Shown: one piece after another, positions 7,984-17,115 of the stretch | Position numbering within the stretch: the stretch's first letter is position 1 | Layout: the number at the start of each line of letters is the position of its first letter | DNA from: Variovorax sp. J22G73 | GTDB taxonomy: Bacteria; Pseudomonadota; Gammaproteobacteria; Burkholderiales; Burkholderiaceae_C | Reading direction: 5' to 3' | Assembly: GCF_030317035.1 (NCBI RefSeq) | Contig: NZ_JASZYK010000022.1 | Span: forward strand, 1-64,000 | DNA length: 64,000 nt | Position numbers and translations under genes: made by a program | Notes under the pieces: generated by a model | The model's database searches: none | What the model was told of the DNA's origin: nothing | What the model saw: the letters and a program-made list of their open reading frames with translations, nothing else

Positions 7984-8396
7984 TCGCTCTGTCGCAGCGC
8001 GCGCAGGACACTGCGAAGGCTGCTTTCGTCGACAGCCCCGCGCAAGCGCAATTGGGTGCCAGCGAACTCCAACTCAATAACGCCACCGCGCGGGGGCGAC
8101 CTCGGTGGCGCCACAGCGCGCTCGCCTGACGCGGGAATCGTCATGACCTCGCCCACCGGCGCGACCGTCACCGGCAACAGTAAAGCCGCCGCCGTGCTGC
8201 CTTCAGTCCGAAGATGTTCCCTGCGCCACTTGAACAGCATGTTGGCGTTGACGCCGCCGTGCAGCGCGATTGCCGATACGGACGCACCCGGCTCCAGGCT
8301 CTGTCGCACCAACTCCAGCTTGAACGCCCGGTCGTGATGACGCCGGCTGGCCTTGCCTGCGCCTTGCTCACTCTTCATGGTGTGCACCATCTCCAT
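7980..8396 (-). CDS. tnpA: IS66 family accessory protein TnpA
   Basis: 138 residues from the first Met; Met7 (8378, MKSEQGAGK) is an alternative. Residues about 20-65 form the helix-turn-helix typical of IS66 TnpA (RAFKLELVRQSLEPGASVS then NANMLFKWRR). A variable middle and a C-terminal block (VIELEFAGTQLRLRGAVDESSLRSVLRAL) follow, as in the family. It probably binds the element ends. First gene of the IS66 operon, about 85 bases from the right inverted repeat. Confidence 0.92.
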   Translation of the reverse strand: MEMVHTMKSEQGAGKASRRHHDRAFKLELVRQSLEPGASVSAIALHGGVNANMLFKWRREHLRTEGSTAAALLLPVTVAPVGEVMTIPASGERAVAPPRSPPRGGVIELEFAGTQLRLRGAVDESSLRSVLRALRQSE

Positions 8397-8488
8397 TTAG
8401 CGCACACCTCCAAGCGGGTCTGCGATTCGGGTCAGATGCTTCCAGCGTCCCTTGCATCAGGCAAGGACGGCCTTCGTCGGACTATTAC

Positions 8489-8925
8489 CTTGCGGCGTAT
8501 GCAGGAAGTGTCTTTCTCGTACTCGTTAGACTCACGCTTGCGCTGCTTGCCTTTAGAGGGCTGCGTTCTCAGAGCATATTGAAGGTCTTGCTTGCCAGTG
8601 ACGCGCTGGCATTCGCCACCGCCGTCGCGACTCGGGTTTAGTACTAAATGTGTGCTTCGGCTCTAGTAGCATCGGCCCAGCTTCGACAACAGTCGGCCAA
8701 CCAGTCGTTCAGCGTCCGAAAACGGCTGACCGCTCTAGACTGATGTGAGTCGTTCGCGCATCCGGACTTGGGCGGCTGCATCCGCCAACACCAGCCATTG
8801 AGCATCGCCGGCCGCTAACACGTCTGAATGGCAGCTTCTTCGTGTCGCGGCAGAATCATGTCACCCTGAGCGGAATTAGAGTTCTGCTAATGTCAGCCCC
8901 TCGTCGGCTGTGCTCAACGATGGTC
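8489..8925. other. gap between the IS66 end and the caspase operon
   Basis: No gene could be supported here. If IS66 simply split capP, the displaced 3' end of capP should begin at 8489, but the short open frames here (for example one ending at 8580) could not be matched to a peptidase C-terminus. The stretch may contain the terminator of the caspase operon; no convincing hairpin with a T-run was found. Confidence 0.4.
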
Positions 8926-10047
8926 CTACAGCGCTGTCAGCGGCTGGTGATTCGGGAAATCTTCCTTCGCCGCCGCTACGAGAGAGCCAAAGCTAATGTT
9001 CTTGCCGCCTCCGCCTTGCTTGAGGGTCCGCAGCGCCGAATGCCACATGGCTTGACCCGCCCCATGGAGCTGAAGCTTCGAAAGGTTACCACCGGCCCGC
9101 GTCCACAACTCTTGTTCACGCGGCCCGGTTGGGAAGAGTTCGATGAGGCACTGCTCCAGCTGGCTCCAACGGTCAGCATCGACATGCATTGACGGCGCGG
9201 AAGCGCTGACAGGTGTTTTCCTCCCGCCGCGACTCAACGCGATCGGGAAGTTCTGCTCAACGTTGTCAGCCTTGAAGACGGGATGCTGGTCGTCCGAGAC
9301 AGCCTTAGGAACCTCTTCTGCTACGTACTCGAACAGGTCGAAGACCTTGATGACTCCGCTGTTGTCTTTGTCCGCGGCGCCCTTTAGCCCTGCAAGCAAC
9401 GCCGTGGTGAATATGCTGTTCCTCGCTCCCGTGAAGACCCCGGACTCCTCATCGGCGCGACACGATGCCATCAAGGCTCGCCCTGTACCGACCGCGAGCT
9501 TCGCGAAAGCGCTTGGGCTGTAGCCAGACTTGAACTCGTGGCCTTGGCCGTCCGTCAGGCCCTTGGAAAGGATGGCGCCGCCCGCGTGGCAGGAGTCGAT
9601 GAAAACAAGGACGCGCTTTGCCTTGATTTGGCCAAGTGCGGCCGCCAGGTCGCCGGAACTGATGGCGGTGGCTGCGAGGTCGGCAAGGTCGCTGTCCACG
9701 GTGAGCAGCGCACTGTCATCGCCACCGGCGCTTGGCAGAACTGCTCCGTGGCCAGAGAAGTACACGCAGACGGTGTCATCTTCCCCGGCGCGGGCGGCCA
9801 GAGCGCCCAGACCATTTAATACCGTTTGTCGCGTGGCATCGGCATTGAGCAGCGACACGACGTTGTCCTGCGCATAGCCGCAGTAGTCAGCCGACGACAG
9901 CGTCGCGGCGATGTCCATCACGTCGTTCAGGATCGCGCTCGGCAGGGATGAGATGTGTTGGTACTTAGATACGCCGACCAGCAGCGCATGTCCTTGGTGG
10001 TAGCTAGGCGAAGTCATGACTGAAATGGGTTGTGATACGCGGGTCAC
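8926..10047 (-). CDS. caspase-like (C14) peptidase with C-terminal EAD1-like domain
   Basis: 373 residues. Residues about 18-260 form a caspase/metacaspase hemoglobinase-fold domain: HALLVGVSKYQ opens it, His100 lies in YFSGHGA and Cys153 in FIDSCHAGG, the catalytic pair of clan CD. From about 293 to 373 lies an effector-associated domain: QLEQCLIELFPTGPREQELW, then MWHSALRTLKQGG and EDFPNHQPL. A near copy of that domain ends the neighbouring GAP1-like protein. The start overlaps that gene's stop by 4 bases; Met11 (10017) is an alternative start. It is the last gene of a five-gene operon. Family knowledge predicts a death effector released or activated by its EAD partner; the target protein is unknown. 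Confidence 0.88.
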   Translation of the reverse strand: MTRVSQPISVMTSPSYHQGHALLVGVSKYQHISSLPSAILNDVMDIAATLSSADYCGYAQDNVVSLLNADATRQTVLNGLGALAARAGEDDTVCVYFSGHGAVLPSAGGDDSALLTVDSDLADLAATAISSGDLAAALGQIKAKRVLVFIDSCHAGGAILSKGLTDGQGHEFKSGYSPSAFAKLAVGTGRALMASCRADEESGVFTGARNSIFTTALLAGLKGAADKDNSGVIKVFDLFEYVAEEVPKAVSDDQHPVFKADNVEQNFPIALSRGGRKTPVSASAPSMHVDADRWSQLEQCLIELFPTGPREQELWTRAGGNLSKLQLHGAGQAMWHSALRTLKQGGGGKNISFGSLVAAAKEDFPNHQPLTAL

Positions 10048-12527
10048 CGATAGCCCACGATGTCGGTGTCGCTGGCGTAGAGCCGCAACTGCTCGTTGTC
10101 GGGGAAGTCCTTCAGCATGTGGAAAAGAAGCTCTCGCGCTTTAGGTCGGCCGCCGAATCGAACTGAACTCAGCGCCGCATGCCAACGGGCGGCGCCGCTC
10201 TGGAATCCTCCAGGGAGGTCTGACTTTTTTCCTCCTGCCCGTGACCAGAGCTGCTCGTCATCAGGGCCGGCGGGGTAAAGATCGCAAGCTGCATCTTCCA
10301 GAGCGGCCCATTTTTCAGTGACCGTCGGAGCAAACACCCCCAGCCGCCAGCGGGTAAATATACCCAGCAACCCGGAACACGCACGGAGCGCCGGCAAAAG
10401 GTCAGCGCGCCGACGCGTCGAATAAAAGTCGGCGAGAGTATTCGCAGCGCGGTCCCAGCGCTGGGACGCAACAAGCGTCCCCAACCGCTCCGAGGAAGAG
10501 GTGGAAAGCACATTCATGCCCCGCAGCATCGTTTCGAGCCATCTGGTGAACATCGACTCAGAGAACGACGCCAGCGCGGCGACGATCGAAAGGCTTGCGT
10601 CGACTGACACAGACGGCCTACCAAGGATAGCTTGCAGCTCGGGGCTCGCAACGATGGCTCGCTCGAGCGCGCCTTCGGGCGCTGTAGCTTTGCCAATGGC
10701 CCCAGCCTGTTCCAGCCATCCGACAGCTGTTGCCTGCAGGTACGCATTTCGTTGGGGCAGCCGATGCCAAAGTTCAGCTCGTCTCGGGAACGAACAGACA
10801 TCCGCAAGCGGTGTGTGCGCCAAGGCTTCGAGCAGGCTCGGCTCGGCTGCATGCCCGTCGACGAGCTGCTCCAAGACGGTGTCTCGAACATCAGCGGGCT
10901 TCTTAGGTGCATTCCACAGCGAGGACTTCTTCTTGATTGCAGTGGCCCAGACCTGTTGCGCGGAGATGTCTTGGCCACGGATGCCCGAGAGCACTTCGGG
11001 GTCAGAAACCGCCATGTCCGCAGCTATGCCCACCAAGCGCGAATCTTTCTCGCTGACCGCGCACTCCAGCACCTGCGCAGCGGTCGCGTGGCCAAGCGCA
11101 GCCTTCAAGCCTTCGGAATGGTCCGCGGCCTTGTCGACCTTGAGCTGCTGGCACGCCGCGTCACGCGGTGCCAGCGTCGCCGCTAGAACGGTGCCATAGG
11201 CCACCAGCCAGCGCTTCTTCAACACAGGTGCGAGCAACTGCTCCGGCTTGGAGACCTGGAGCTTCTTGGGCACAGCAGCAGCAAGGCGCTGCTCAAAGGC
11301 GCGCTCAGTCGGCAGGGCATCCACGACCGCAGAAAACGCGGGCGAGTTGCTCTCGGCCCACCGCCAGACCGCTTTGTAGATTGGCGCACCGTCCTTGCGT
11401 GACGCGACCAGCAGCCCCGTAGTGGCAGCGGCCCGCCACGGTTCGAACGCAAGCTCCTCTTCTCCAGCGGCTTGTGCGAGTTCACCGAGCTCGGCATCTT
11501 GGGCCGGCTCGAACTTCAGCTTGGCCACGGCAAGCTCGACCACTGACCAGAACTGCTCGGCCTGCGAGAACCCGGCCAAGAGCAAATTCCTCAAGACGAG
11601 CAGCTGGCTCGCGCTGGCAGCAGGGACGAGTCCTGCAAGCCTGATCAGGAGCGCGCTTTTGGTGGCAACGCCTACCCTCGGGTCCGGGGAGAGACCATCG
11701 ACCATGCGAACCGCCGCAAGATGGTCATCGAAATCGCCCTTGCCCTCAAGCAGGGTGTGTAGCCTCTCAAGACGGCTCAAATCCTTGACCGCTGCTAGCG
11801 TCACCCCGAGGTCAGCGGCAAGCACCACCAAGGGGGCGAGCGGCCGTTGACCACAAAGCACCGTAGCCACAGCCGACGCCGGCACGACGTCATCCGGATT
11901 GACCACGGCATGCTTTGGCCAGCGAGCGCGAAGCTGCTCAGGCGTGCAGACGATTGTGGGCAGCGGCTGCTCCACCAGGTCGGTAGGCCCAAAGCTCAGT
12001 CGAAACGCAAAAGAGCGACGCATCTCGGGGCTGAGGTTCTGCCACAGCGCATCGACTAGCCCCTCAAATCCTGGCACGCCTACGCTGACGACCGGCAGCT
12101 GCTGCGTCGCCAGCGCGTTGGCCGCTCCGACCAAGTTCGGTGCATACGGCTCATGAATTCCAGCAAGTTGAAGGTCGAAAGTCGTGATCGAAATCGGGAA
12201 CTGGTTTACGGCCGTTGCCAGAAGCCCGAACAGCGGGGCTAGGCTACCGAGGTCGCAGACGTCGTTCAAGCTCACTATGAGCGCGTGAGACAGGACCATG
12301 CCGCCGCGGGATGCGCTCGGGTCCAGGAACGTCTTGGCAATCACATAGTGGTCGCCAACGGGGAAGCCCCGGACGAACGGGGACCACCCCTGCACCCCAC
12401 CCGGCACGCCGTCGGGCAGGTCCAGTCGGCCATAGATTTCCGCCGCAAGCCGAGATTTGTCGCTCGAATCCCGCAAGCCATGCCCACGCTCGCTAACCTG
12501 TCCGTAGACGGCCTGCTCGACTTGCAT
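10044..12527 (-). CDS. GAP1-like GTPase-associated adaptor with C-terminal EAD1-like domain
   Basis: 827 residues, no membrane segments. The N-terminus (VEQAVYGQVSERGHGLRDSS ... WSPFVRGFPVGDHYVIAKTFLD) matches the GAP1 N-terminal domain found in GTPase-centred conflict systems. A long all-helical middle (about 160-730) follows. The last 90 residues (WAALEDAACDLYPAGPDDEQ ... ARWHAALSSVRFGG ... LKDFPDNEQL) are an EAD1-like domain nearly identical in pattern to the tail of the caspase encoded next. Seven bases after the start codon lies the stop of the upstream GTPase gene. Likely role: bridge between the GTPase module and the caspase. That is inferred from architecture. Confidence 0.8.
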   Translation of the reverse strand: MQVEQAVYGQVSERGHGLRDSSDKSRLAAEIYGRLDLPDGVPGGVQGWSPFVRGFPVGDHYVIAKTFLDPSASRGGMVLSHALIVSLNDVCDLGSLAPLFGLLATAVNQFPISITTFDLQLAGIHEPYAPNLVGAANALATQQLPVVSVGVPGFEGLVDALWQNLSPEMRRSFAFRLSFGPTDLVEQPLPTIVCTPEQLRARWPKHAVVNPDDVVPASAVATVLCGQRPLAPLVVLAADLGVTLAAVKDLSRLERLHTLLEGKGDFDDHLAAVRMVDGLSPDPRVGVATKSALLIRLAGLVPAASASQLLVLRNLLLAGFSQAEQFWSVVELAVAKLKFEPAQDAELGELAQAAGEEELAFEPWRAAATTGLLVASRKDGAPIYKAVWRWAESNSPAFSAVVDALPTERAFEQRLAAAVPKKLQVSKPEQLLAPVLKKRWLVAYGTVLAATLAPRDAACQQLKVDKAADHSEGLKAALGHATAAQVLECAVSEKDSRLVGIAADMAVSDPEVLSGIRGQDISAQQVWATAIKKKSSLWNAPKKPADVRDTVLEQLVDGHAAEPSLLEALAHTPLADVCSFPRRAELWHRLPQRNAYLQATAVGWLEQAGAIGKATAPEGALERAIVASPELQAILGRPSVSVDASLSIVAALASFSESMFTRWLETMLRGMNVLSTSSSERLGTLVASQRWDRAANTLADFYSTRRRADLLPALRACSGLLGIFTRWRLGVFAPTVTEKWAALEDAACDLYPAGPDDEQLWSRAGGKKSDLPGGFQSGAARWHAALSSVRFGGRPKARELLFHMLKDFPDNEQLRLYASDTDIVGYR

Positions 12528-12533
12528 ATGCGC

Positions 12534-13367
12534 TCAGGCCGGTTCGGCCATCAGCCGCTCGATAGGCAGCGTAATGTCCTTATCCTTCTTGCCATCAGGC
12601 AAGATGACGAAGCCGAACTCCTCCGGGCCGCGAATCGCGTACTCCTCATTAGACTCGGTCTTGCTGAGCGCCTTCTCCAGGGCCGACAGACCCATGACCG
12701 TGGGAGATTCCCAGTTGCTCCGGACGAACGACCAGAACATCGGCAGCGTTTCTGCAAGCAACTTATCCGGCAGCGCGCTGGTTTCGAGCTCGTCCCAGCA
12801 GCTCAGCAACACCGTCAGGCGAGGTTTGCGCAGTTTGCGGTCCAGGTTCAGCTGGGCGATGTAGAGCAGCATCTGCAGGAGTTCGATCGTCCGGGCCTGG
12901 TCTGACGACTCGTACTCGGTGACCTCTTTGGTCTCAGAGCCGGCGAAAGCATGCAGCGGCCGGGAGAACAGGTCGTCCTCCGCACGCAGCGAGTGCAAGC
13001 GAAGCAGCACCACCCAATCCGTGGCGGCCAGGACGCGCTCACGCCACGCAGCGGGAATACGCCGCTGCTTCACAAGGTTGCGCACCTGCTCGCCGCCGTA
13101 GTCCGGCCATACGAGTTCCGCAGTGCGACCGGCATCGTCCTTGATGGGCCAGACGCTCTCGACGTAGGTGCTGGCGGGAGTGTGGTCGGTCGCCTTACCG
13201 TCAGCCAAGCAGCTGAGCGCAGTGGTGAAGGCTTCCAGGTTGGACGCGGCGCCGTTGCGCTTGAGCGCGCATGACTCGACCATCAGTCGCTTCAAGAACT
13301 GCGCGCCGTAGTGTGTCTTGCCGACATTCGATTCGCCGACCAAAAGGATGCTGTGTTGAGCGGACAC
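12534..13367 (-). CDS. DO-GTPase-like TRAFAC GTPase (second of the pair)
   Basis: 277 residues from a GTG start, supported by TAGGAGAT about 5 bases upstream. The P-loop is GESNVGKTHYG (residues about 11-21). A switch-like WPDYGGEQV near residue 91 replaces the usual DxxG, and a G4-like segment LSCWDELE lies near 190. Length and motifs fit the double-GTPase (DO-GTPase2-type) family, which normally sits beside a second GTPase, as here: the partner ends 3 bases upstream. The GTPase pair presumably senses a trigger and controls the GAP1-EAD-caspase arm. What it senses is not visible. Confidence 0.78.
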   Translation of the reverse strand: MSAQHSILLVGESNVGKTHYGAQFLKRLMVESCALKRNGAASNLEAFTTALSCLADGKATDHTPASTYVESVWPIKDDAGRTAELVWPDYGGEQVRNLVKQRRIPAAWRERVLAATDWVVLLRLHSLRAEDDLFSRPLHAFAGSETKEVTEYESSDQARTIELLQMLLYIAQLNLDRKLRKPRLTVLLSCWDELETSALPDKLLAETLPMFWSFVRSNWESPTVMGLSALEKALSKTESNEEYAIRGPEEFGFVILPDGKKDKDITLPIERLMAEPA

Positions 13368-13370
13368 CGG

Positions 13371-14324
13371 TTATCTCCTACCGTAGCGGAACAGCAGGTC
13401 GTGGCCGGCTACTTCCGATGTGGGCAGCTGCACGCCTGGGCGCTTGGTCTCAAGGATCCAGTTAAACAGCTTCTGAAAGCCTTCTGCGGCCTCGACCTCG
13501 CCGCGTTTAAAAACGCTGACCGTAAACTCGGGCACATTGGATGCAGTGGAGCCCAATGACTTCCTGATTTGCGCCTCCATCGCTGGCGCCACTTCCACAT
13601 CGCCTTTGGTCCAAATAAGAGCCAAGCGCCGGCCTTGTGATTCAGCGACCGCACGCTGAGCCAGTAGCAAGAACTCGTTTCTGGCAGTGCCCTTCGCGGG
13701 CCCAGCGAATGCTTGTCGGTCGGCAATCAGCAAGGTGACGTCAGCATGCTTGGCAATCCAGCGGGCGCCTTCGGCTTCCGAAGACTGCCGATTGATGGAC
13801 CACTTCTGGAACCACTCTCCAGGGGCGTCAGCGAAAAGCAGATCGCGCAGCGCTCCATCCTGGCGACGGAAGGCCAGGTGGAGCATGCCCGGTGCGCGCG
13901 CGGCCCGGCTGGTGGTATGCGGTGGGAAGTGAGGGGCTTGTTGGCCAGGTTTCCAGCGAAGGTTATTGGCGACAGCCTCCCAACCAGCCAGCGTGTACGA
14001 GTTGCTGAAGAGGCTGTCTTCGCACGTCAGGTTGCCACGACTGAGCAACAGATAGAACGCGGCCAGCACCGTGGTTTTTCCTGAGCTTTCCGGACCCACG
14101 ATTCCAACGGTTATGGGCTTGCCCCTGCCACTGATGAAGTTGAGGTCGGACTCGCCAAGGGCGGAGCCGCTCCACGGCACGGCCAGTTCGTCTGGATTAG
14201 GTTGCGCGGTCGTGGACGTTGGGACGACCTTCTTCCACTCAGGGCAATTTGCGAGCTTGATGTGACCCAGGGAACATGTGATGTTGTCGTCAGCGGAGCA
14301 TTTGGGGTGCGGACAGCGGTCCAT
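13371..14324 (-). CDS. DO-GTPase-like GTPase with N-terminal zinc ribbon
   Basis: 317 residues. An N-terminal treble-clef-like ribbon uses CPHPKC, CSLG and NCPEW (residues about 4-28). The GTPase has P-loop GPESSGKTTVL near residue 76, a switch II-like FADAPGEWF near 165 and a G4-like WTKGDVE near 235. The C-terminal 70 residues are helical. This fits the DO-GTPase1-type family. It follows the helical GASH-like gene after 6 bases and precedes the second GTPase after 3, so the three are surely co-transcribed. Zinc ribbons at this position are known in the family; a recognition or assembly role is a guess. Confidence 0.78.
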   Translation of the reverse strand: MDRCPHPKCSADDNITCSLGHIKLANCPEWKKVVPTSTTAQPNPDELAVPWSGSALGESDLNFISGRGKPITVGIVGPESSGKTTVLAAFYLLLSRGNLTCEDSLFSNSYTLAGWEAVANNLRWKPGQQAPHFPPHTTSRAARAPGMLHLAFRRQDGALRDLLFADAPGEWFQKWSINRQSSEAEGARWIAKHADVTLLIADRQAFAGPAKGTARNEFLLLAQRAVAESQGRRLALIWTKGDVEVAPAMEAQIRKSLGSTASNVPEFTVSVFKRGEVEAAEGFQKLFNWILETKRPGVQLPTSEVAGHDLLFRYGRR

Positions 14325-14330
14325 GGCGAC

Positions 14331-15647
14331 CTACTTCCGCTTCGAACGCTTGACGCCGACGTTGGTCGCTCGCGCGCTTTGAAGTTCTCGGAAAAGGTAG
14401 GTGCCCCACTCGGCGGGCGTCATCTTTGCAGTTGCATCGATGCCGACAAGCGGACGGAGCTGCCCGGCGTCGATGGTTCCAGGGTTCTGCGGGTGACCAA
14501 TCACGGACAGCAGAGGGCCACGTCCTTCCGCTGCTTGCACGTATTGCGCCGCGAGGTTGCGGAACGGCTGCATGAATGCGGTGGTTCGCGCGTCTTGAAC
14601 CAGCGCGGCGACTTCCTGCTTGCCGCTTTCGGCAGCAATTGGGTCTATAGGCAGGCAGCGGATGGTTTCCTTGAGGAACGACGATACGCTCGCCGGGGAG
14701 TAGGTCGGAACCTGCTCATGAAGGTCCAGCGCCATCAGGGCCGCCGCCTCATAGGGAGGAAGATCGAGATAACTCTCGTGGGCACTGGGCGAGTAGAGGG
14801 CTTCCTTCCACCAGAGGAGGTTGGTGCGGCGCTGCAAGCCGGCCGTTGCTCCGCTAAAGCTTTCGAGCGCCTTCTCGACGTGGTTGGCAACTGCGGTTGC
14901 CAGCGCTGTGAATGGCCCTGCAAGGTCGACAGGAGTGGGCGTAAGTCCCTTAGCCATAGCATCCAGCTCGCTACCGATGACAGCGCTCATCTTCTCCGCG
15001 AATGAAGCGGCCCACTGTTGCGGTTGGTTATGAGGCGCATACTGGTTGCCCGGATTTCCGGCCCAAGGGCCTGCAGAACGATGTATTGATGTCTCAAGCG
15101 CCACTCGGTCTACGGTTGGCCACTTGACCTTCTGCGCGGCCACCGCGGGCGGGGCGTACTGCAGCGGGTCAATCGTAATCATCCCCGGCGTAGCCCATTC
15201 CTCCTCAGCGCGGGCATCGACCTTGGTTTCAATCTCGCCAACCGCCTCGCGCCAGACCTCTTCCTCGCCAGAGGTCTCTGCCTGTGCGAGAGCGTTGCGC
15301 GCCGTGTTGACGAACGCAACCGAGATTGCATCATCCAACCGGGCGGCCAGGACGATTGCATCGAGGAGGATTGCTCGCAGGATGGCCACGGGAGGACGGG
15401 CGTACGCGTTGGACACGGTCTCCCACTGCTCGCGCAGCGCCGTCATCGCCTCTTGGATGGTCGGATCGTCCGATGCGATGCCAGGGTCAGCGGCTGCCAT
15501 GGTGAAGCGGACCGTCTTGGCAGGGGCCTTCTTCAAGACCGCGGAAAGGTCTTTCGCTGTAGCGCGCAGCTTTTCGAGTTTGGTGTCATCGCCTTTCAGA
15601 TCGATGGCGCCAATTTCGAGGAATCTCATCAGATATTCGCTACTCAT
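14331..15647 (-). CDS. GASH-like helical protein, first gene of the GTPase-caspase operon
   Basis: 438 residues from ATG 15647, chosen because GCAGGAGGG lies 7 bases upstream; the in-frame ATG at 15665 would put that ribosome binding site inside the gene. Mostly alpha-helical, opening with YLMRFLEIGAIDLKGDDTKLEKL, with a proline/asparagine-rich break near residues 165-235. The overall look fits the GTPase-associated system helical (GASH) family that heads these operons. No catalytic motif is visible. Probably a scaffold or sensor for the two GTPases encoded downstream. The assignment rests more on operon position than on residues. Confidence 0.65.
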   Translation of the reverse strand: MSSEYLMRFLEIGAIDLKGDDTKLEKLRATAKDLSAVLKKAPAKTVRFTMAAADPGIASDDPTIQEAMTALREQWETVSNAYARPPVAILRAILLDAIVLAARLDDAISVAFVNTARNALAQAETSGEEEVWREAVGEIETKVDARAEEEWATPGMITIDPLQYAPPAVAAQKVKWPTVDRVALETSIHRSAGPWAGNPGNQYAPHNQPQQWAASFAEKMSAVIGSELDAMAKGLTPTPVDLAGPFTALATAVANHVEKALESFSGATAGLQRRTNLLWWKEALYSPSAHESYLDLPPYEAAALMALDLHEQVPTYSPASVSSFLKETIRCLPIDPIAAESGKQEVAALVQDARTTAFMQPFRNLAAQYVQAAEGRGPLLSVIGHPQNPGTIDAGQLRPLVGIDATAKMTPAEWGTYLFRELQSARATNVGVKRSKRK

Positions 15648-16220
15648 GCGTGGCCCTCCTGCCATTTTCGATTTGCAACTAACCGTAGCTTAACGCCTCA
15701 ACTGCAAAGGTTCGCGGCTCGCCGGCCGGGCTGCGTCGGCGGCAAGCTGAATGCTTGGACGGCTACTCCACCATCGACAGCAGCCATCGGTGAACGTAGG
15801 TCAACCAGTGAGCCGTTGACCAATTTGGTGTACAGAGCGTGAGCCGGGCCGCATGCCACGACAGACGGCAACCGCTGCAAAGCAGTCCCTCACGCTCGCG
15901 CATCGCGAGAGACCGCATCGGGCCCACTGCGGAAGTTGCAGCTGCACGAAAGCGGACACTGGCCGAGATGCCGCCGCGCCTCGGGGTGATGCAGGTGTCA
16001 CGACGCTTTGCACCGTCCTACTCGTTCTTAACCTCCGGCTTGCCTGCCCTGCGATTCTGATTCATTCACTCGCTGCCCCCGAACGCCGGGCTGCCACGGA
16101 AACCCTATCGCCCGCATAGTGGGGAAGGTCGGCCGCATGACTGCAACCACGAACGAACAGCACACATCCAACTCGCTTGGCAAAATCGAAGCTTGTTTTA
16201 ACTGAGTCCGCAAAAGCTAC
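15648..16220. other. leader region of the GTPase-caspase operon
   Basis: No gene could be supported. The part next to 15647 must hold the operon promoter; AGGAGGG at about 15655-15661 (leftward) is the ribosome binding site of the first gene. Short open frames on both strands look like chance products of GC-rich sequence. Confidence 0.4.
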
Positions 16221-16901
16221 ATGAATCAATACGCGTCCGATTTCATCGATGTTGGCTACACTCAATTTTGCACCTCCAATCGAGCTTGCGGACTGGGTCG
16301 ACGAGGTGCATCAGCTCGCCGAGGCCGATACCGCGATCCGCGTGTGCCGTCGAGTCGCTGGCTAAACAATGGAAGCTTCCTTGTCCCAGCCCTACCTCGT
16401 GTGACACCGCTCCAGGAGACCCTCGTCGAGCTTCTGGTGCGTCCGGCCACCTTCGGGTCTTTGTGCCAACTGTCCTCTCTCTTCGAGGGCTATGGCAGCT
16501 GAAACTTGAATCGGCATGTGGACGGCGCCTACGGCGAACTCGCTTGGTCTGGCCTTCTGGTGGGGATCAACCTCGTCGACGTGCCGTCCGAGGCTGCGGG
16601 GAATCTCCTCGTTTGGCCGGGGACGCATCGAGCGACGCAGGCCAGGTTCGACAGTATTGAGCGGCCACTGAGCCCGGATGCTGTCAGAGAGGCCATCAGA
16701 AGGCATGAGTCAACGGGCACTCCGAAAGCGCTAAGTGGCCCAGCGGGCACCGTCACGTTGATGGACCATCGGCTTGAACACGCCATGTCGCCGCATCGTA
16801 GATCGTCGTTCACGAGGCACGTGGTGTATTTTCGCCTGCCGAGCTTCACCGACAAGCCGACGGAGGTTTGCGACGCCCACCATTTCCTGCGGCACGGGTG
16901 A
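16221..16901 (+). pseudogene. broken PhyH-type Fe(II)/2-oxoglutarate dioxygenase
   Basis: The 3' part (16506-16901) keeps the dioxygenase core: the iron motif HVDG, then GINLVDVPSEAAGNLLVWPGTHR, the distal His in LMDHRLEHAMS and the Arg of FTRHVVYFRL. The 5' part starts at ATG 16221 (MNQYASDFIDVGYTQF) but continues in other frames (APPIELADWVDEVHQL, then LVELLVRPATFGS), with an in-frame stop near 16500. At least two frameshifts separate the pieces, so no full enzyme can be made. It is isolated between the defence island and the catabolic cluster; substrate unknown. Confidence 0.72.
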
Positions 16902-17115
16902 ACACTGAAAGGCCTGCGGCCCAAGGCTGAAGCTGCCCTCCTCTCAGAGAAACCTTGGGCCGTCGCTGCGATTTGCACCGTGCGAGAAACCGGGGTCGGG
17001 CGACAAATGACGGCGCTTGGCCGACTCTATCCGGTCGCGTAACCGTCGGAAAATTGGCCAAAAGCAGTCGGGATGATGCCAATCTCCAATCGAACGATGG
17101 CCCGGGGTTGTGCCG

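Larger units (their letters stand above)
5363..8488 (-). mobile_element. IS66-family insertion sequence with a passenger gene
   Basis: Both ends start GTAATAGTCCG and stay similar for about 25 bases (5363 inward and 8488 inward, inverted), which marks the terminal inverted repeats. Inside, leftward, are tnpA, tnpB, tnpC and one extra gene between tnpC and the left end. The 8 bases outside each end (CTTGGTTC at the left, CTTGCGGC at the right) agree at only five positions, so there is no clean 8-base target duplication of the kind IS66 normally leaves. The element sits in the 3' part of capP and separates CBASS from the caspase operon. Confidence 0.88.
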
